In this document: one piece after another, positions 20,101 through 35,611 of the stretch
Layout: each line of letters starts with the position of its first letter
How positions within the stretch are numbered: the first letter of the stretch is position 1
Assembly: GCF_001039355.2 (NCBI RefSeq)
Contig: NW_019775383.1
Coordinates: 362,692-426,691, forward strand
Reading direction: 5' to 3'
Length of the DNA: 64,000 nucleotides
Source: Lingula anatina
Taxonomy: Eukaryota; Brachiopoda; Lingulata; Lingulida; Lingulidae
Translations under genes and position numbers: made by a program
The notes under the pieces: model-generated
Told to the model about the DNA's origin: nothing
Databases searched by the model: none
Seen by the model: only the letters and a program-made list of their open reading frames with translations

Positions 20101-23100
20101 TTAGAGATTTCATCAATTAACCACCCACGCCAGACACCAAAAAATCAAGCATACAATGTTTCCAATAGTGGTTTAAGAATAAATAATGTACCACTGTCGG
20201 GGTTCAAAAGAAAATAAAACAAAAATAAAATGAAAAACAGTGAACATCAAAGAAATACAATCTCACCTCTCCTACTGTCTGTAGTTCTTCTTGGCTAAGA
20301 GTGGCGCCCTCTTCAGTGGGTAAAGTGGCAGCAAGAGTGTTAGCGCCAGCACTAACAGATCTCGGCCTATTGACTGCGACCCCGCTGCCTCCCGACCCCC
20401 CATTACTGGCCGTCTCCCCAGACTTCTTCAAAGTTAGTGGACTTTTCTTTCGTTTGAGAGGAGGCTTAACTGCATCTGATTTTTTCCTGAAAAAGCGAGA
20501 AATATTTCTTAGTACATGAATTTCAACATTTACGATGTTTATCATTATCAAATTATTGCATTATATTGGTAAAGCAACTATTTCATAAAATTATTCTATA
20601 AAAGCATAATGAAAGCAAATATAATTAGAAGTGTCAACATTATCACAAAAACCACTGAACAGACCTAGAAACATCATATGCACATGCCACATCATACACC
20701 CTCATGCACACACGCAAATTGGATCTTTGATTTCGTGTGTTAAAACTGACTGTTTTGTCTCTCATCAAATGACCCAGATAGCACTCCATGCCCCACAAAA
20801 TGTCATCTATCATCTCTAAATTAAACACACAGCAATATTGATCTTAGACTCATAAAACTTTCCGTAAAAGGAGACACAGATTATTGTAAACTGATCTTGA
20901 AATATGTCACATGGACAAGATAAATGCTTCTAAGATAAGTGTTTTCTCCACTGTGCACACATATCATATACAACTGAAAACTGATTGAACAAGTATGACA
21001 TGCTGCTTAACACAAACAACCATACAATCATGCACTAATTTCTTTTCATTCTTTCGTTTTCTCTCCTTCACTACGTACCCTACTCATGATAAAAGTTCAC
21101 AGTCAAAATCCTTTAAACACACACTCTTGATGCACACACCAAACTTCAAGTTTTAAACTATATGATCCACACACAGTTAAATATTCATGACCCACATGGA
21201 AAAGACCAACATAGATTCCGAAAGTGAAGACATACGCACATGTGCGAGCATGCATAAACACACATATTCCCTCTCTCAATTAAAAACTTCCAACAACCGT
21301 TCCCACTACCACACTGATGATGACAGTACACAAATATTTCACATGTACACACCAAACATTCAAGTACCTATCTGAAAGAAAAAAGACTGTATAAAGTAAA
21401 AAATTATAAAATCAATATAAAAAAGAGTGCTATCCTTATGCTTTATAAACTGTTTTATACCAGGTTGAAATAGATAATTTAGCAAAGCCAAAGTATTTTT
21501 ATATGTACAAAAATTTAGTTAAACATGTGGGTAGCTTTACTTCAAATTAACAATAAATTGCTATAATAATACATGTGAAAGTTAGAGATAAATTATGTTA
21601 AGCATGTTCAGACATCAATACAAAATCAAGCGCTGTTGCCTGGGGGGGGGGGGGGGTATATAAGACCACAAACTGTTACCTAATTATTGGTAAACTCAGT
21701 CGCCTTCGCATTTTCATCGATTGGGTGGCCCGCAGAGCAAACGTTACACTTCCTGACGCGTAATCTGAAGACATGGACGGCGTTCTAAGACTTAAAAGAT
21801 TTCCCAATATCTGTCTGTAGCCCTGAGAATAAACGACTACAGGAGAAAATTTCCTGTGTGATTGTGTAACAGTATCTGGTTAAGTTGCCTCCAGGACCAA
21901 CCAATACAGCAGTTTAATCAAGATTCTGGAATTGCATGTACAGAACAGCTAACTGCTACACACAATTCCAGTTTGGTACAGTGGTGAGTACTCATCCCAG
22001 TGGGCAGGCAATGGGAAAATATAATGAAAATGACGTCTGTGCCATGAGTTTTAAACACATCAAGCTTCACATTATGTCCCGGTTAATGTAACAGAACACA
22101 ATTCAGCAGAATTAATACATTACATATTGGCATCTGCTATTACATGTAATGCTCCTCTCTATGACACGTAGGCTTCTGTGTTATGTCTTATATGTCTGAT
22201 ATGTGATATATATTCCGGCGTCAGCGCAGTATAATCCTACTACTCGTAGGATTTATTCCTATCACAGATAAGTCATGATCCTATGTCCTGCAGGATATAA
22301 TCCTGTTATCAGCAGAGTTTAATCCTATCAACAGTAGGATACAATCCTATCACCATCAGGAAAAAAATCCTGCCACTCACAATGTCCAATTATATAATCC
22401 CCAGGATGTGCTACGTTGATAAATATATGTAGAAAATGAAGTGTCACAAAAGGCAGCATGGATTTCTAGTCTATGTGGTATATATTATCTCTCCATGTCA
22501 AGTCTTCATTAGTTTCACAATTCCCTGGTAAATGGTGCTGAAACCCACTCCTCTCCAGGATATGTTTCTGTAAATTACATTACAATGGACTGTTACTTTT
22601 ACTTTCTAGTCTCCACAGACAAACAGAATGAAGCCTGCTACACTGTTCAGTGACAAACAGTGCTATCTCGGTGTTGTTCTTGATACTGTTGATGTCATAA
22701 GATCCACGGTGTTTTTATAATGAATATGACCAAAGCTGAAGAAGCCACTTTGTCTGGTGATCAAGTCAATAGTCTCCTGTGACCCAAGCTGACTTTTCGT
22801 GATCATTCATCATCAAGTGCACTGTGAGATAACGATGGCAATTTAGAGCTCTTTCAGAATGCATTGCCTGATGCCGCTGATTAGGTGATTTAGAGAGAAC
22901 TTATTTCCTGCTCCAGTTCTCTAGCACTCAAAATATTGCCGTTCCTTGAGGCAATGACGCACCGAGTCTGATTTTCCAACCAATGTGGAAATATTGTTCA
23001 CTGCAGATGCTTTCATGTGGTTCAGGTTTCTACTTGAAAGGTTCTTAGAAAGTCTGGCAGTAGGATTCTGAAATTAATACCAAAGGGAAAAATGAGCACA

Positions 23101-26100
23101 TAGCTATAATAATGCATTAATAAGGAGATCCTCTGAATTATTTCTCCTATAATTCAATTGCTGTTGATTTGTATTACCTATTGCAAAAAAAAAAAAAATA
23201 AATAAATAATAATAAAAAAATAAAAAATAATAATAATAATAATAATGGTATACTTTATCTTTCATTCTATGTCTGAAGTTGAGACAGAATGTAGACGAAG
23301 GTCTTACATGTACTAGTATGTCAGTGAATCTGTCACTACTTTTACAGGTATAGTGCCAGTGCAGAAACTACCTGAAAAAGTGAGCCCATGTGCCACAATC
23401 TCTTTAAAGTTGACATTCAGAATCTTACCTATTCCAAAGTCTCAAAAAATCTTGTTTCTCTTGAAGAAACCTTTGATGCAAAGTAACTTCTTGTTCTAAT
23501 CAGTTAAATACCAAAGCATTTGAGACAACCTTTCCCCAAAACGCATATCTTTCAAACCAATTGCTTTAAAACATAGTCACTATTGGTTTTTAACGCTCTC
23601 AATTACATGAAAGAAATAACTAACTTTAAACTACTGTAGCACAAAAAGTTATGGACTTCACCTGGTAAAATTGAAATTTAAGTATAGCAAAATTGCTTTC
23701 GAACCCCTGTTATACAGCCTAAGGGTCCATTCCCAATAAAACTATAATTCTATGTAGATTAATAGATGAATGCAAATAGATTAACTGCATGACAAGCATA
23801 CTCGAGCAGGCAGGGAGTAAATTTACTTTTGTGTGCATTTGGCCCTCTCAAAACGAAAAGAGAGTTAATCTGATTGCATTTGGCAAGAGTCCCCATAGGT
23901 TAGGGTGGATCTATTAATTGGGAGTGGGCCCCACTTCAAGTGCTGTAGGAAGGCCCCCTAAAGTCCTGGTTATAAGGTAAAGAAGAAAAATTCCAAGTTT
24001 TAACATCACGTCCATATAACAAGATAGTTCAATGTACAAGAAATACCATTAAAAACTCCTTGCAAAGGTGTGAATGATTTGGAACAAAACATCCTCAAAA
24101 ATCTTTACCATCACATCCTTAAACAGTTACTGCCAAAAACTTTCTTACCCAAAAGAGGTACCTGGGGTTGAGAAACTACAGGTCGAAAGGTAAACCAGTG
24201 ACCAGTAACCAAAGAGATTTTACACAGTTTTACTAACCAGTCCAGTTTCTATCTTACCCTCTTTTTTCAAAGAATCAGTGTAAACACTACAGACTATATT
24301 CGGTAATGGCTCAATCTTTTCAATGAGGAAAAACTAACAATTTTCAAGATACATAATTTTAAAATCATTAAAAACACATCTCTGTGTAGCATCTGTGGTG
24401 CTTTTTCTATATACAATAGAACTATTAGGTAGCTTGTTTATCAGTTTTGTTGCTTCCACTCAAAAGAAATATTCTAACTCTAAGAATCTATGACTTAAAA
24501 AAAATCTCTATATCTCTAAAATGCATAATTTGCCATTGTTCCTTTTGTTACCTTTTCCTCTGACGACATCATTCAGACTTTCTCCAGAATATCGTAGTCT
24601 GACAGTGAACACAACAACATGCTAATAAAGTTGTGAAGGTTTCCTGCAGCAGTGAAAAATGATCGCAACTAGAAAGTGATTTTCTATAAATAGAACCCAT
24701 TTAATCTGTTCTTTAAACCATGACATCAAGCTCCTTGCTGAATTGCTTAATGGGGATGCTATTTCAATATGCTCCATACTGCTGAGAAGATCAACTGATT
24801 ACAATTCTTTTTTCCTTTTTCAATGAGTAAATGAGCCATTGCAAGTTAGGTCATTAGACAACTTCAAAATTTTTTTTCTGCAACAAATCTGAGCTATCTA
24901 CAGCTTAATCTTAGTAAAAGAAGACCTAATAATTTAGTAAAAAATGTTTAAAGCTATATCAATTTCAAGCTGTTACACTTAAAATGTCCTTATACTTCAT
25001 ACTATACTTTATTATATAATTTTTATCATCCATAATTTTTTCATACAACATGAGACAAAAGGAAACAAAATCAATTCAATCCAAATGACTAAACTTCTTC
25101 CTAAAACTTGTTTTACCAGGATAATTTGTACTAAAGCAAATGCAAAAATCAAGTATCACTTTATATCACCTAAAAAAACAACCAAGTCTAGTTAATTTAA
25201 AATCTATTCATCTCATGAATATCACACCAAACTCAAACAAATGATCTGGGGTAAATGTTAAAAAAAAAAAAAAAAAAAAATTCTTTCAAAGAGAGAAGGA
25301 CAAAGGGAAATGTAGTCTTGCAAATGTCTCAAAACAGGACGAAGTCTTAATCAACTGAACTAGAGCCTAATGATAATCACAGCCTGTAGTTAGGTCGCTA
25401 ATTTAAAAAGCTTGTTTCCAATCAATTTTCATCAGCTTACTGTACTCGCTGTAGTTTGAACCCTAGCCATATTAATTTCATCTGGTTGCCTCTGCCACGA
25501 AGGAATATATATTTTTGGCCTTTGGTTGTTTTTTTACTTAACAAACTATCCATTAATCTCTGAAACTTGGGGTATTATCTAAGAGGTCACTCAGAACAAG
25601 TTGATCCGCGGACTAACAGATCCACAGACTAAATATGGCGGACTCAAGTAAAAGCAATGTCACTAATTCCCTGATGACCCCCCTGCCTCCACACACCCTG
25701 TCGCTGTAGGGGCCTTGCAATTAAACCTCGGAGCTGAGATTTTATCTGATCAATGGCGCATGTAGAGGTGGGGAGACCATCAGAGGATGAAGCAGTGCTG
25801 CTTTTAGGTGGGGTCTGCCATATTTAGTCCACGGATCAGTTAGTCCATGATCATCTGTTCTGAACACGCTCTAATGTGGTTCATTAATAATACACCCTTA
25901 GATGCAGAGACTACTGGAAACTATTTTCTATTAACAGCATGCATAGGTTGTTTTCCAGAAACCTTTGAATACCAGGGTGAAGAACAGCAGGGGGCTCAGA
26001 GATTATTGAACAACTCAATATCCTGCATTGTATGCTGGAAATAAATGGATTACAAGGATCTGCACTGCAGAATGAAAGTGCCTTAGCGTATTTAAAATTA

Positions 26101-26152
26101 AGGTTTTATGGAGGGAATGAGCAGTTACCATGAGTTGCCTCAGCTTACAGTG

Positions 26153-26195
<43 letters not shown>

Positions 26196-29100
26196 TCAGC
26201 ACTGTAGATTGAATATGCTACATTCTTTAATCAATTAAGGTTTTATGGGTGATCTAGAAGTAACTGTGATAGTAACCTTTCCTTCAAGGAGACAAACACA
26301 TAAGCCTCCTCCCTCTCTTTTTCTCTCTCACATCAGCACTCTCTCATTTTTTCTTCTCTCTCTCTCTCTCTCTCACTCTCAAACACACACACACACACAT
26401 TAACTTCAGATCTGAGACTGTACACACAACCTTACCTGCTAAAACACGTGAAGAAACGACAATACCAACACTTCACTTTGACATAGTGAGCTGTAACTGA
26501 TTTATACCTGCTCAAAGTGGATGAAAACTCCCACTATTTTCATACAACCTACTCCAGACATACAGCACCCTTTTAGAAAATTCAATAACATCTCAGCTTG
26601 TAGTAAAATTTACTCTCTTACATAAGTTTACTCACACAAAACAGCTGGTGTCTGTACCATGTTCCGGCACCAGCATGAATCTGAGGCCAGGTACAAATAT
26701 TACGACGTTACACTAACACAATAGCACACAAATATCCCCACAATACTCGGGCTTTGTTGTCCTTGCAGGCGATACACTGCAGCACACAATACATTGTGTA
26801 CTAACAAACAAAGACTTTTGAAACAGATGGCTGGATATTGGCTGAGTTACATCAGATTGTATATGAACATGTACATTGAAATAATTCAAACTACATGTAC
26901 CTGTCCTTAACATCAGCCTTGCACTTCTTGGTGAAAATTAGGCACCACATTCCATTTAATTTACTACTTAATAACTGTATACACTGTGTGCTAAGAAACA
27001 AAGACTCGGAGGGAGAGAATGAGGTCATCGCACTCAATGTTACACCATAGACTGGTGCAGACAATGGCTTCGTAAACCAGATAAACTGTGACTCAGGTCT
27101 TGTTTACTAGGAAGAATGAATGAATGAATGAATGAATGAATGAACTAAAAAAGCACTCAAGAGAGTGAAAACTCTTCCTGAAGCAGCCCAAATTATTATT
27201 AATTCATCAATTTATGCATCATCAAACCTAACTGATTTTAAGTTCACCCATTTCCGACTTATCATGTAAATTTTGGTAATAACTGTCCATAACTTTTTCA
27301 GTTAGGCTGTTATCTAATAGACAAAACACAATCTCACTGATGAAGATAATGAAATAATTTTCTGGATAAACACTTATCATAGTACAAAATGAAAGAGTGT
27401 ATTTAACACTGATACTGGGGGTTAGTGATCAGGGGAGGGGGAATACAACACTTGTCAATGTAGTTTTCCCCCTCTTTCATGATTCATGGTGGGGGGGGGG
27501 AGGAGGGGGGGGGACACCACAACTCAGCATGGACTAAAATCATGTAGTACAGTGCAAGTCATGACTAACTGTGCAAACTGCTTACTAGTACAATTGTAAG
27601 AAGAAGTGTATGGGATTCCTATTAGGCATGTACAGGATGCTCTAAGCCACATTTCTATGGTGTTGATGTTCAATTTACTCAGTCCAATACACAAATACAG
27701 TTCCCCCAGTCTAGACAGCGATTAGAGAGTCTAATGAAATGAGAATTTATAAATAGAAGTGAAAGAAAATCCATTTAGCTGGGTATTTGATGCTCCAGAA
27801 CATGGAAACTAGTCCATCTGATGTGATTTCAAAACATCTGGCTGAATATTGGCAGAAGTACATACAATTGTATAAGAATATGCACATTTATATAATTAAA
27901 AGTATCTGTCCATAACAACAGCCATGCACAATAGGCACAATATTCCATTTAATACTTTACTTTCAACTCTGTTGACCACTAAAATGTTTACAGGTAAATT
28001 TTACGGACTCTCTACAGTACTCATTTTACATATATCTGTGTATGACATACACAGACAATTAAATAAATAAGAGTTGAGAGGAAATATCTCATTCTAAGAT
28101 ACTGCTCAATTATCTTATATGTCATTATGTTATATGTCATTAAGAAAACTCAAAGTTTGGTCTTAAAAATCTACAGCAGCTTTCTGAAAGCAGCACCTGA
28201 TGTTTTTTTTTTAAGTTAATCAAAAGAGCTCCACATCTCAGATGCACTCAAAGCCACAATCCATTGATTCAAAAACTGAGATTAAATTGTAATATCTTCT
28301 CCCCTGCTTGTGTTAGGCAATGATGTCTCAACATGAAAGAACACATGCTTTTTATCTAAAGAAAATTTAGTACACTTGAGCTCCTAATGGCCTCATTTTC
28401 CATCAATCATGTACATTTATTTCCCTTTCCACTCCAAAGTAATCACGCAAACGCACCTTCCATTGATCGAGAACATTTTCTCCCTCCAATCAGACATTTT
28501 TTCCTCCAATCTGACAAATTTACTTCCTTTATATCTATAAATCCTGATGCAATAAATTGTCTACATCTTATCCTACCTGCATAACAAGGAGTTCCACAGA
28601 CCATGAAGAACTCCAACAAAAAGAAAGAAAACAGCAACAAAAAGTAAGAAACTTCAGAAAATAGCGCAACAACTTCCAGATTAATTAGCCACTCCAGACA
28701 CAAAGTGCATTTTGATAACATTTCAAAATGGATTAGTTTTAAGTAATACCTGATATTCGGCATTTGTGTGTATGTGCGTGTGCATGCGTGCCTAAGCTTT
28801 TGGGTCAACATATAATACCATTTAACTGCAAAGTCAAATCAAAAGAAATCCACATTGTTATCAATATAAAAACACAGAAAGATGAGAGATGTGAATCCTT
28901 ATATATGCTGACTGTATATGCAATTTCAAAAAGTGTGTAACTGAAAAATGAGTTTGTGGAGAAAAGTTGATTACTTCCAGCATCTTATCCTCAGAAATTG
29001 TGGTGCTTTCAATCATAATATTATACAATGCAAGACTTGGCGCTAGGAAATATAACTCATGTAATAAAAACAGATAATAAACTGTCATGGGTTTTATCGA

Positions 29101-32100
29101 TGCAATTAAATGCCTTCAAATAAGTCATTTTAAATCAACTAATTCCTGTTACATTAAATTATTTAATATCTTGCATAATCACATTTACACAACTTCTCAC
29201 CTGTAAGACAATTCTTGTCAACCCTTTGCTCGACCAGTCTTCCTTAATTCATTTAAGTCTTAATCCATTATGTAGTAAGTCCTTTCTATCCTTCTCATGC
29301 AGTGCAAAATATCTGTGTTTTTGGCAAAGACTTCCTGCAAAATCCACTAGAGGGATTCACTTGTAGATATAGTCATAGCATGGCGACACCTGGTGGTGAA
29401 ATCCAGCAGTGCCCTCTGGTGGTGAACTCCAGTACTGTCCTCTGGTGTTATTTCCTCAAATCAAATTAGGTCTTGGTATTTTTTCTGGTAATCTGGAAAT
29501 GAAGCAGACGACAGAGGATTAAAGCAAGGAAATGTAAATGAGAGAAAATAGGTTTCTCACTTTGGTTTGATGTCTGTTGCAGGAAACCACATCCTGTAAT
29601 TCAATTAGATGTTTCTCATGTTTATGAAAGATTGATTAGTTTTCGCAGTCTGAAGTCTTCTTAACTGAACTTATAAAACTTGAACATGATTTAGGTAATA
29701 CTGTTATTTAAAAATCCAACTAGCTGGCATCAACAACTAAATGTTAAAATATTGAAAAATCATAACAAATGTTATATGCTCCATTCAGTCTAAAATGATA
29801 TTTCTTAAAGGCAAAGTAAAGGATTATTTTAGTCAAATAAGAAATTTGAATTTCATCAGCAACACTTTAAGAAAAACCAGTTAAATATTGTATATATATA
29901 ATGCCATTTTCATCAACAATATTAATCTTAACTCACAATAATCTCAGAAGAATAAAAACCTAATTTTAGAACATCTATATATATATATATATATAATTAC
30001 AATATTACTTCTCATATAAACTACTAACAGTATAAAGGTGACATCACTGAGAATGTTCCAAGTATAGTAGATGTATGTCTATACCAGCACGTTTTGAGTT
30101 GATAACCCTGCAGTCTTTACAACCAAATCAGTACCAGACAAAAAGGTGGATTTACAGGCCACTTTTGACTGGCAACAGTGGCAAATGATCTCAGCAGATT
30201 ATGTCATAATTATTTTATTTCAAAACAGAGAAAGCTGCCTCAATCTCTTCCCTGTCCCGCCTGCTGTCATCCCAGAGTTTGTGGCCCTAACACCTGTCTA
30301 CTCAGTCCAATTATTATAACTGCCTAACTTACTATGTATTTTTTATCATTATCATTTCGTGTCTAATCGCAATGAGCTATCCTAATCTCTATTTTGTCCC
30401 ACCGACTGCCTCTGCATGGTTTACCACTCTACTCAACTGCATGTTACTTCCCCATCAACTGGACAGTTATAACAATATGCACATGTAATACTAGACACAC
30501 TTCATTATTATTCACCTGCGGGTTACTTTTATCTTTCAACATTTTTTGTATACTTTATTGCGAGACTTTTATATTGTTTGGAATAAGCCAAGGCTGTCTT
30601 TCTCTCTGTATCTCTCTCACTCCAATTTTCTCCACCTCTCTCTGTGTTTTTTTTTTATTTCGCTCTCCCTCTCTCTGAGTGTGCGTACAAATGTTTGCTT
30701 GTTTATGCACAGACCGCCATCAGGTGTATCAATGTGTATGTGTCACTTTGTTGTTTGAGCCTGCACGAACCCGTAAATTCACGTCCATGCCTACAAGCTC
30801 ATGTGAGCCTCTCTGTGTATCTGTGTGCGTGAGCATACTGGTTGTGTACGTGTATACGGTGTTCATCTCTCACTTTTGTGTGCGTCTATGTGTCTGTATG
30901 CCAGTCAATCTGTGCTTAACATGTATGTTTTCATGATGTTATCTAAACATGTCTCACGTCTGTGTTTAATCACCAGGCCCGTAGCCAGCAATTTCAAAAG
31001 GGGGGTTCTTTTTCTAAAAAAGTGGACCTTTTTCCATAAAACTTCACGTACCTAGATCAAATTTTACTCAGAATGGACCTTTTCCAGCAAAAGGGGCGGT
31101 TCTTTCGAACCCCCCAACCCCCCCCTGGCTACGTGCCTGATCACAGTTAAACAGTCACCATACCTGTGCTCCAGACATCTTACATGTCATAAGCATTACA
31201 GCTTATATACATATATTATATCCTCCAGGATACACGCACACACAGAGGTAATCAGAAGCAGTCACGCCATTGTCCCACTGAAACTGATCCAACACCACAC
31301 ACAATGAAGACTGGAATACAAAGAGGACCTCGCTAACTGCCGTGTCCTCAGCTTTAATTCCACTAAAGAGGGATAATATCAATTAGTCTAGACACTCAAT
31401 GACGAGGACAAACTCTGTGACTCATTATGTACCAGAATGAGTCAACTATACGGAGACCTGTCATGGCACCTGGTGGTTATGAGAGAGAGAGAGAAAGAGA
31501 GAGAGAAGGGAGAGGGTGGGGTACAAAAATTAACATAATTACACATTATTATGTCATAACATACATGAATAAAATAATTATCAAAGAAAGAATATAATAC
31601 ACCTTTGTGAGAGATAACAAAGAGGGAGATAAACATCAATTCCTGTAATCTATCATCATAACCCCGAGTTAGACAGATGATAGGCAAACGACTACCTAAC
31701 TTTGACCCAATGCCAAAGCCTAATATACCTGCATAATGTTGCTCAAACTTCTCTCTGCCTCATAATAAAGACCAAACATGCCTGCATCTAGCACTTCACT
31801 ATATGTTTTTACCAGCAGTCCTTTCCTTTAAACTACCACTCACTGCCCACTGGAGAAATGTAATATTGACCTTTCCAAGAGGTCAAGAGTCATGCACAGA
31901 GGTCAAGGCCAAGGTCAATAACATGAAAAGGTCATTGAATTCTGAAGTCAAAAAGTCAATGGCGTCTACTGATATAATATATGTACCAACACAATAAACA
32001 ATATAGCAATAGAGTTACTATTATAATATTGTTACAATGGTTGATGTTTACAGTGGGAAAGACTTGAATGCCAGGATAAATGCTGTGAAGGTCTTAAAGT

Positions 32101-35100
32101 CAATGTCCATTATTTATTCACATGCAGTGACACAATGTGACCCCAAGGTATAAGTGTATCAATATCATAATTCTATTACAAAATAAACAATTAAAATATA
32201 CCAAACAATGTCTGAAAGTGTTACAGAATTCCACCTGCGACGAATCTCCCTTCATTTTACTATTAAACCAATCTTACAAGACTTCAGTTTTTCTACGATA
32301 TTTGGCAATCAATGAATATTCTTTCTTCATTTGATTCCACTGAAATAATTGTATTCTGCATGTAAAACTGACAGTTTTATATCACTAAACACATGGAGCA
32401 CAGTCCCAAGAACACTGAAAAAAAAAAAAAAAAAAAACAGATGGCACCTTTTTGTCCCATAAGACAATGGTATATAACACAGCCATACCCCCCTACCCCA
32501 CCCGGTTTAATTATAAAGACCCTGGGATGCCCAGGACCCCGTAACTTGAAAGCGTTGCAAATTGCGAATAGCAATATCACCTCTCTTCTGCCTTATTTTG
32601 AAATTACAGTTAAGATCCACTCTTATTTCAATCAACTTGTGAACTCATCTCTTTTCTAACTGCTATCATCTTGTATGTCACAGCTTGCAGGTACTTGGTC
32701 CATATAATTTTATAAAGCCATTTAATTTGAGAAACAATAGGCAATTCTTTCTTATGTACAGAGATATTTGACTTTCAAATAAGGTGTGCTTATAAACATA
32801 CTGGCCCTTGAGGGAATGCTTTGAAATTGTAGTTTCCATTTTAATCAAATATAAAATCAATTCTATCTTCCTTGGGTATATTAATTCCATTTCAGACATT
32901 TCACCAAACCAGAAAACGACTCCACTGGGGCACTTTCTCTCTTCATTTCCATTAAATCCTTGCGGTTTGACTGCATTAATGTTGGTAATTAAGAATAAGG
33001 CTGGAAACTGTCTTAGGTACAAAACTGATACGTAGATAAATTGAGCCATTTTCTTCTAATTATAAAATCTGAATCAGGGATAGGAGTCTTTCACATTAAA
33101 TAACCCCGAAAGTGGTATGATAACTATACTGAAATATTTTCTTATAATTACAGAAAAAGTCTGTGAAGAAATAAATACCTTGTTAATGTGTTTATCATCA
33201 AAAGGTGGAAAAACTCACTTCTTACAGTTTAACCCATTTACGGTCTAAACAATGTCTGGTGGAAACACACCTATAAATTAAGACAATAAACCGTGAACAT
33301 TTGCCTTTTCAACTGGGATGAAATTTCAGAAATAACAGGTAGACAGCAAAGTAAATGGGATCAATAAATTTTTTCTGAAACATTCTACTTAGAGAATGCG
33401 CCATAATGATCGTAATGACTTAAGTGCTCTATGAAAAAACCTGTCAACATCCTCAGAGGAAAAACAAGAAAAAAGTATTTACCATGTTTAAGGTACTACA
33501 AATAGTAAATATAGGCCTATTGAGCAGCCACAATTACAATCTATAGTCCTCTAAATCAGAAAACAAGTAGGTTTGTTTTATTACAAGGCTGCTTTTAAGG
33601 CAGGCAGGAAAAAAAAAAAACATCAATTCACTACCTAACATTCATGCCTCGATAAAATTTCTTATCTTATCCCAACCAAGCAGTCTAACTGGTCTCCACC
33701 TCTAAAATAAACATGTTCTGGCATACAATATATGGTCCTCTTTCATACTACAAACAAGCAGTCACTTATTACATTCACTTTTCATGACAATTTGATGTTT
33801 TTTATTTGACATTTATTGCAACTCATATCCTATTACTCATTTGAGGATGAGGTATATAATATGATTGAATAACTATGACACCAGGGTGAAAATGAAACAT
33901 TTGTGAAATGAAATATCGATAATATCTCAGGGTACAGGATACAAAAGGAAAGCGTACTGTAGCAATATTATCCACAGATCTTTCTTTCCAGTAGAATCAT
34001 ATTAATAGATAATAATATTATTGATAATAAAAATAACAAGAACAATTACTACCAATCCATCCATCCTTGTTGAAAGGCATCTTGTGAATTATTGGAGTGG
34101 TGATAACTATGTTTTAGCAGCAGTTTGAAGAATCTATCACTTAACTTTGACTGCATAACATGCCTGATGATATTATGTCTTCTAGTCAAATTTTAACTTA
34201 CCTGTCACAGACTGTTTATAGTCTTATGACATAACTGTAGCCATCATTACGTGAATGTCCTTCTACTTGATACTAGTTTAAAGGGATAATAACTCTTCAT
34301 ATGAGATCTATATTTCACAATAAAAACATTGTGAATAACTCAGAGAAATATAATATATTCTGTTTTACCACAAAAACGGCAGTTACAGCTATTATTCTGA
34401 TATCTGAGCTTGTCTTTAGACCACGTGACCTCCATTGATGGCTATACTCTGTTAAAATCTCTTAAGAGATTTTAACAAAAAACCAAACATTTAAGAAAAA
34501 AAAACAGGGACTAACTTTGAATGTAAAAATGAATTCATTAACAATTGGTAAGTATGGGAAAATTGTTGTTTACTCCAGGAAAATTCATTTTTTGGCCGAA
34601 ACGAAGTGTTATTATCCCTTTAATTAACATCACTTTCTACATAGTACCCTTAATTCATAAGTCAACTGGACACATTTTGTAGTGAATGAAAAATACACAT
34701 TCAATTCTATGACTGTGTGATTAACATGACGGTTATAGAGAGCTGAAGTCTGGGAACTCTCTCTCTCAATTCTGTTGTAGGCAGATATATGCTATGATGA
34801 CACTCCACACACCAAGCTTTTCCATTCCTATTAAAACACTCTTGAATAGAATTCTTTCTAACCAAATACTTTAATAGACAATTTTAAATAGAGCAACAGT
34901 AAAACCATGAACTACATCAAGGATCAATCTGGCTTAAAACAGGAAAATACGAAATATTTCTCTCAACTAAATTAAATGATGTGGATCATTTGGTTAAAAC
35001 TGACATGCAACAGTCAGCCCTGTTAGTTAAAAGTGATAATCTGATTTAGTTTAAGCTTATCAAATAAGGCTAAAACTATGGCACTGACCTTTCCAGCCAC

Positions 35101-35551
35101 TGCTATGGTAAATATCTAAGTTTTCGAATAACCCGAATTTTTAATATCAAAATGTTCAAAATTCATCTTTATGAGACACTAACAACAATGTGCTTTCTGA
35201 TGCAAGGAGAACTAATTTCTTAAAACTTCTGAAAAACCAAACATCCTACAATTATGAATAAAATATTTTTTTTCCTGGAAAATCATTACTTTCATGTTGT
35301 TTGAATTAACTGAGTAAAAGCCATATACAGCTTAATTGGATGAGCGACTCCTGTTACCTGTACATTTACCTGTTCAACTTCACAATATGGTGGCTCTGTC
35401 CACATCTGGTTCACTTTAACTCCTACATGGAATAGTTAAAACCAATGTGGGTCCACTCAGCATGTGAACCTCCATTCATTTTTAATGGTTATATTTGTTA
35501 GAGATCTGACTGACAGATTCTGTTATAATTTTGTGGGACACACACCAGCAC

Positions 35552-35611
<60 letters not shown>

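Noticed and set aside
30394-30936. Overlapping plus frames of 60-94 residues
   Set aside because: Low-complexity CT- and TG-rich translation with no domain.
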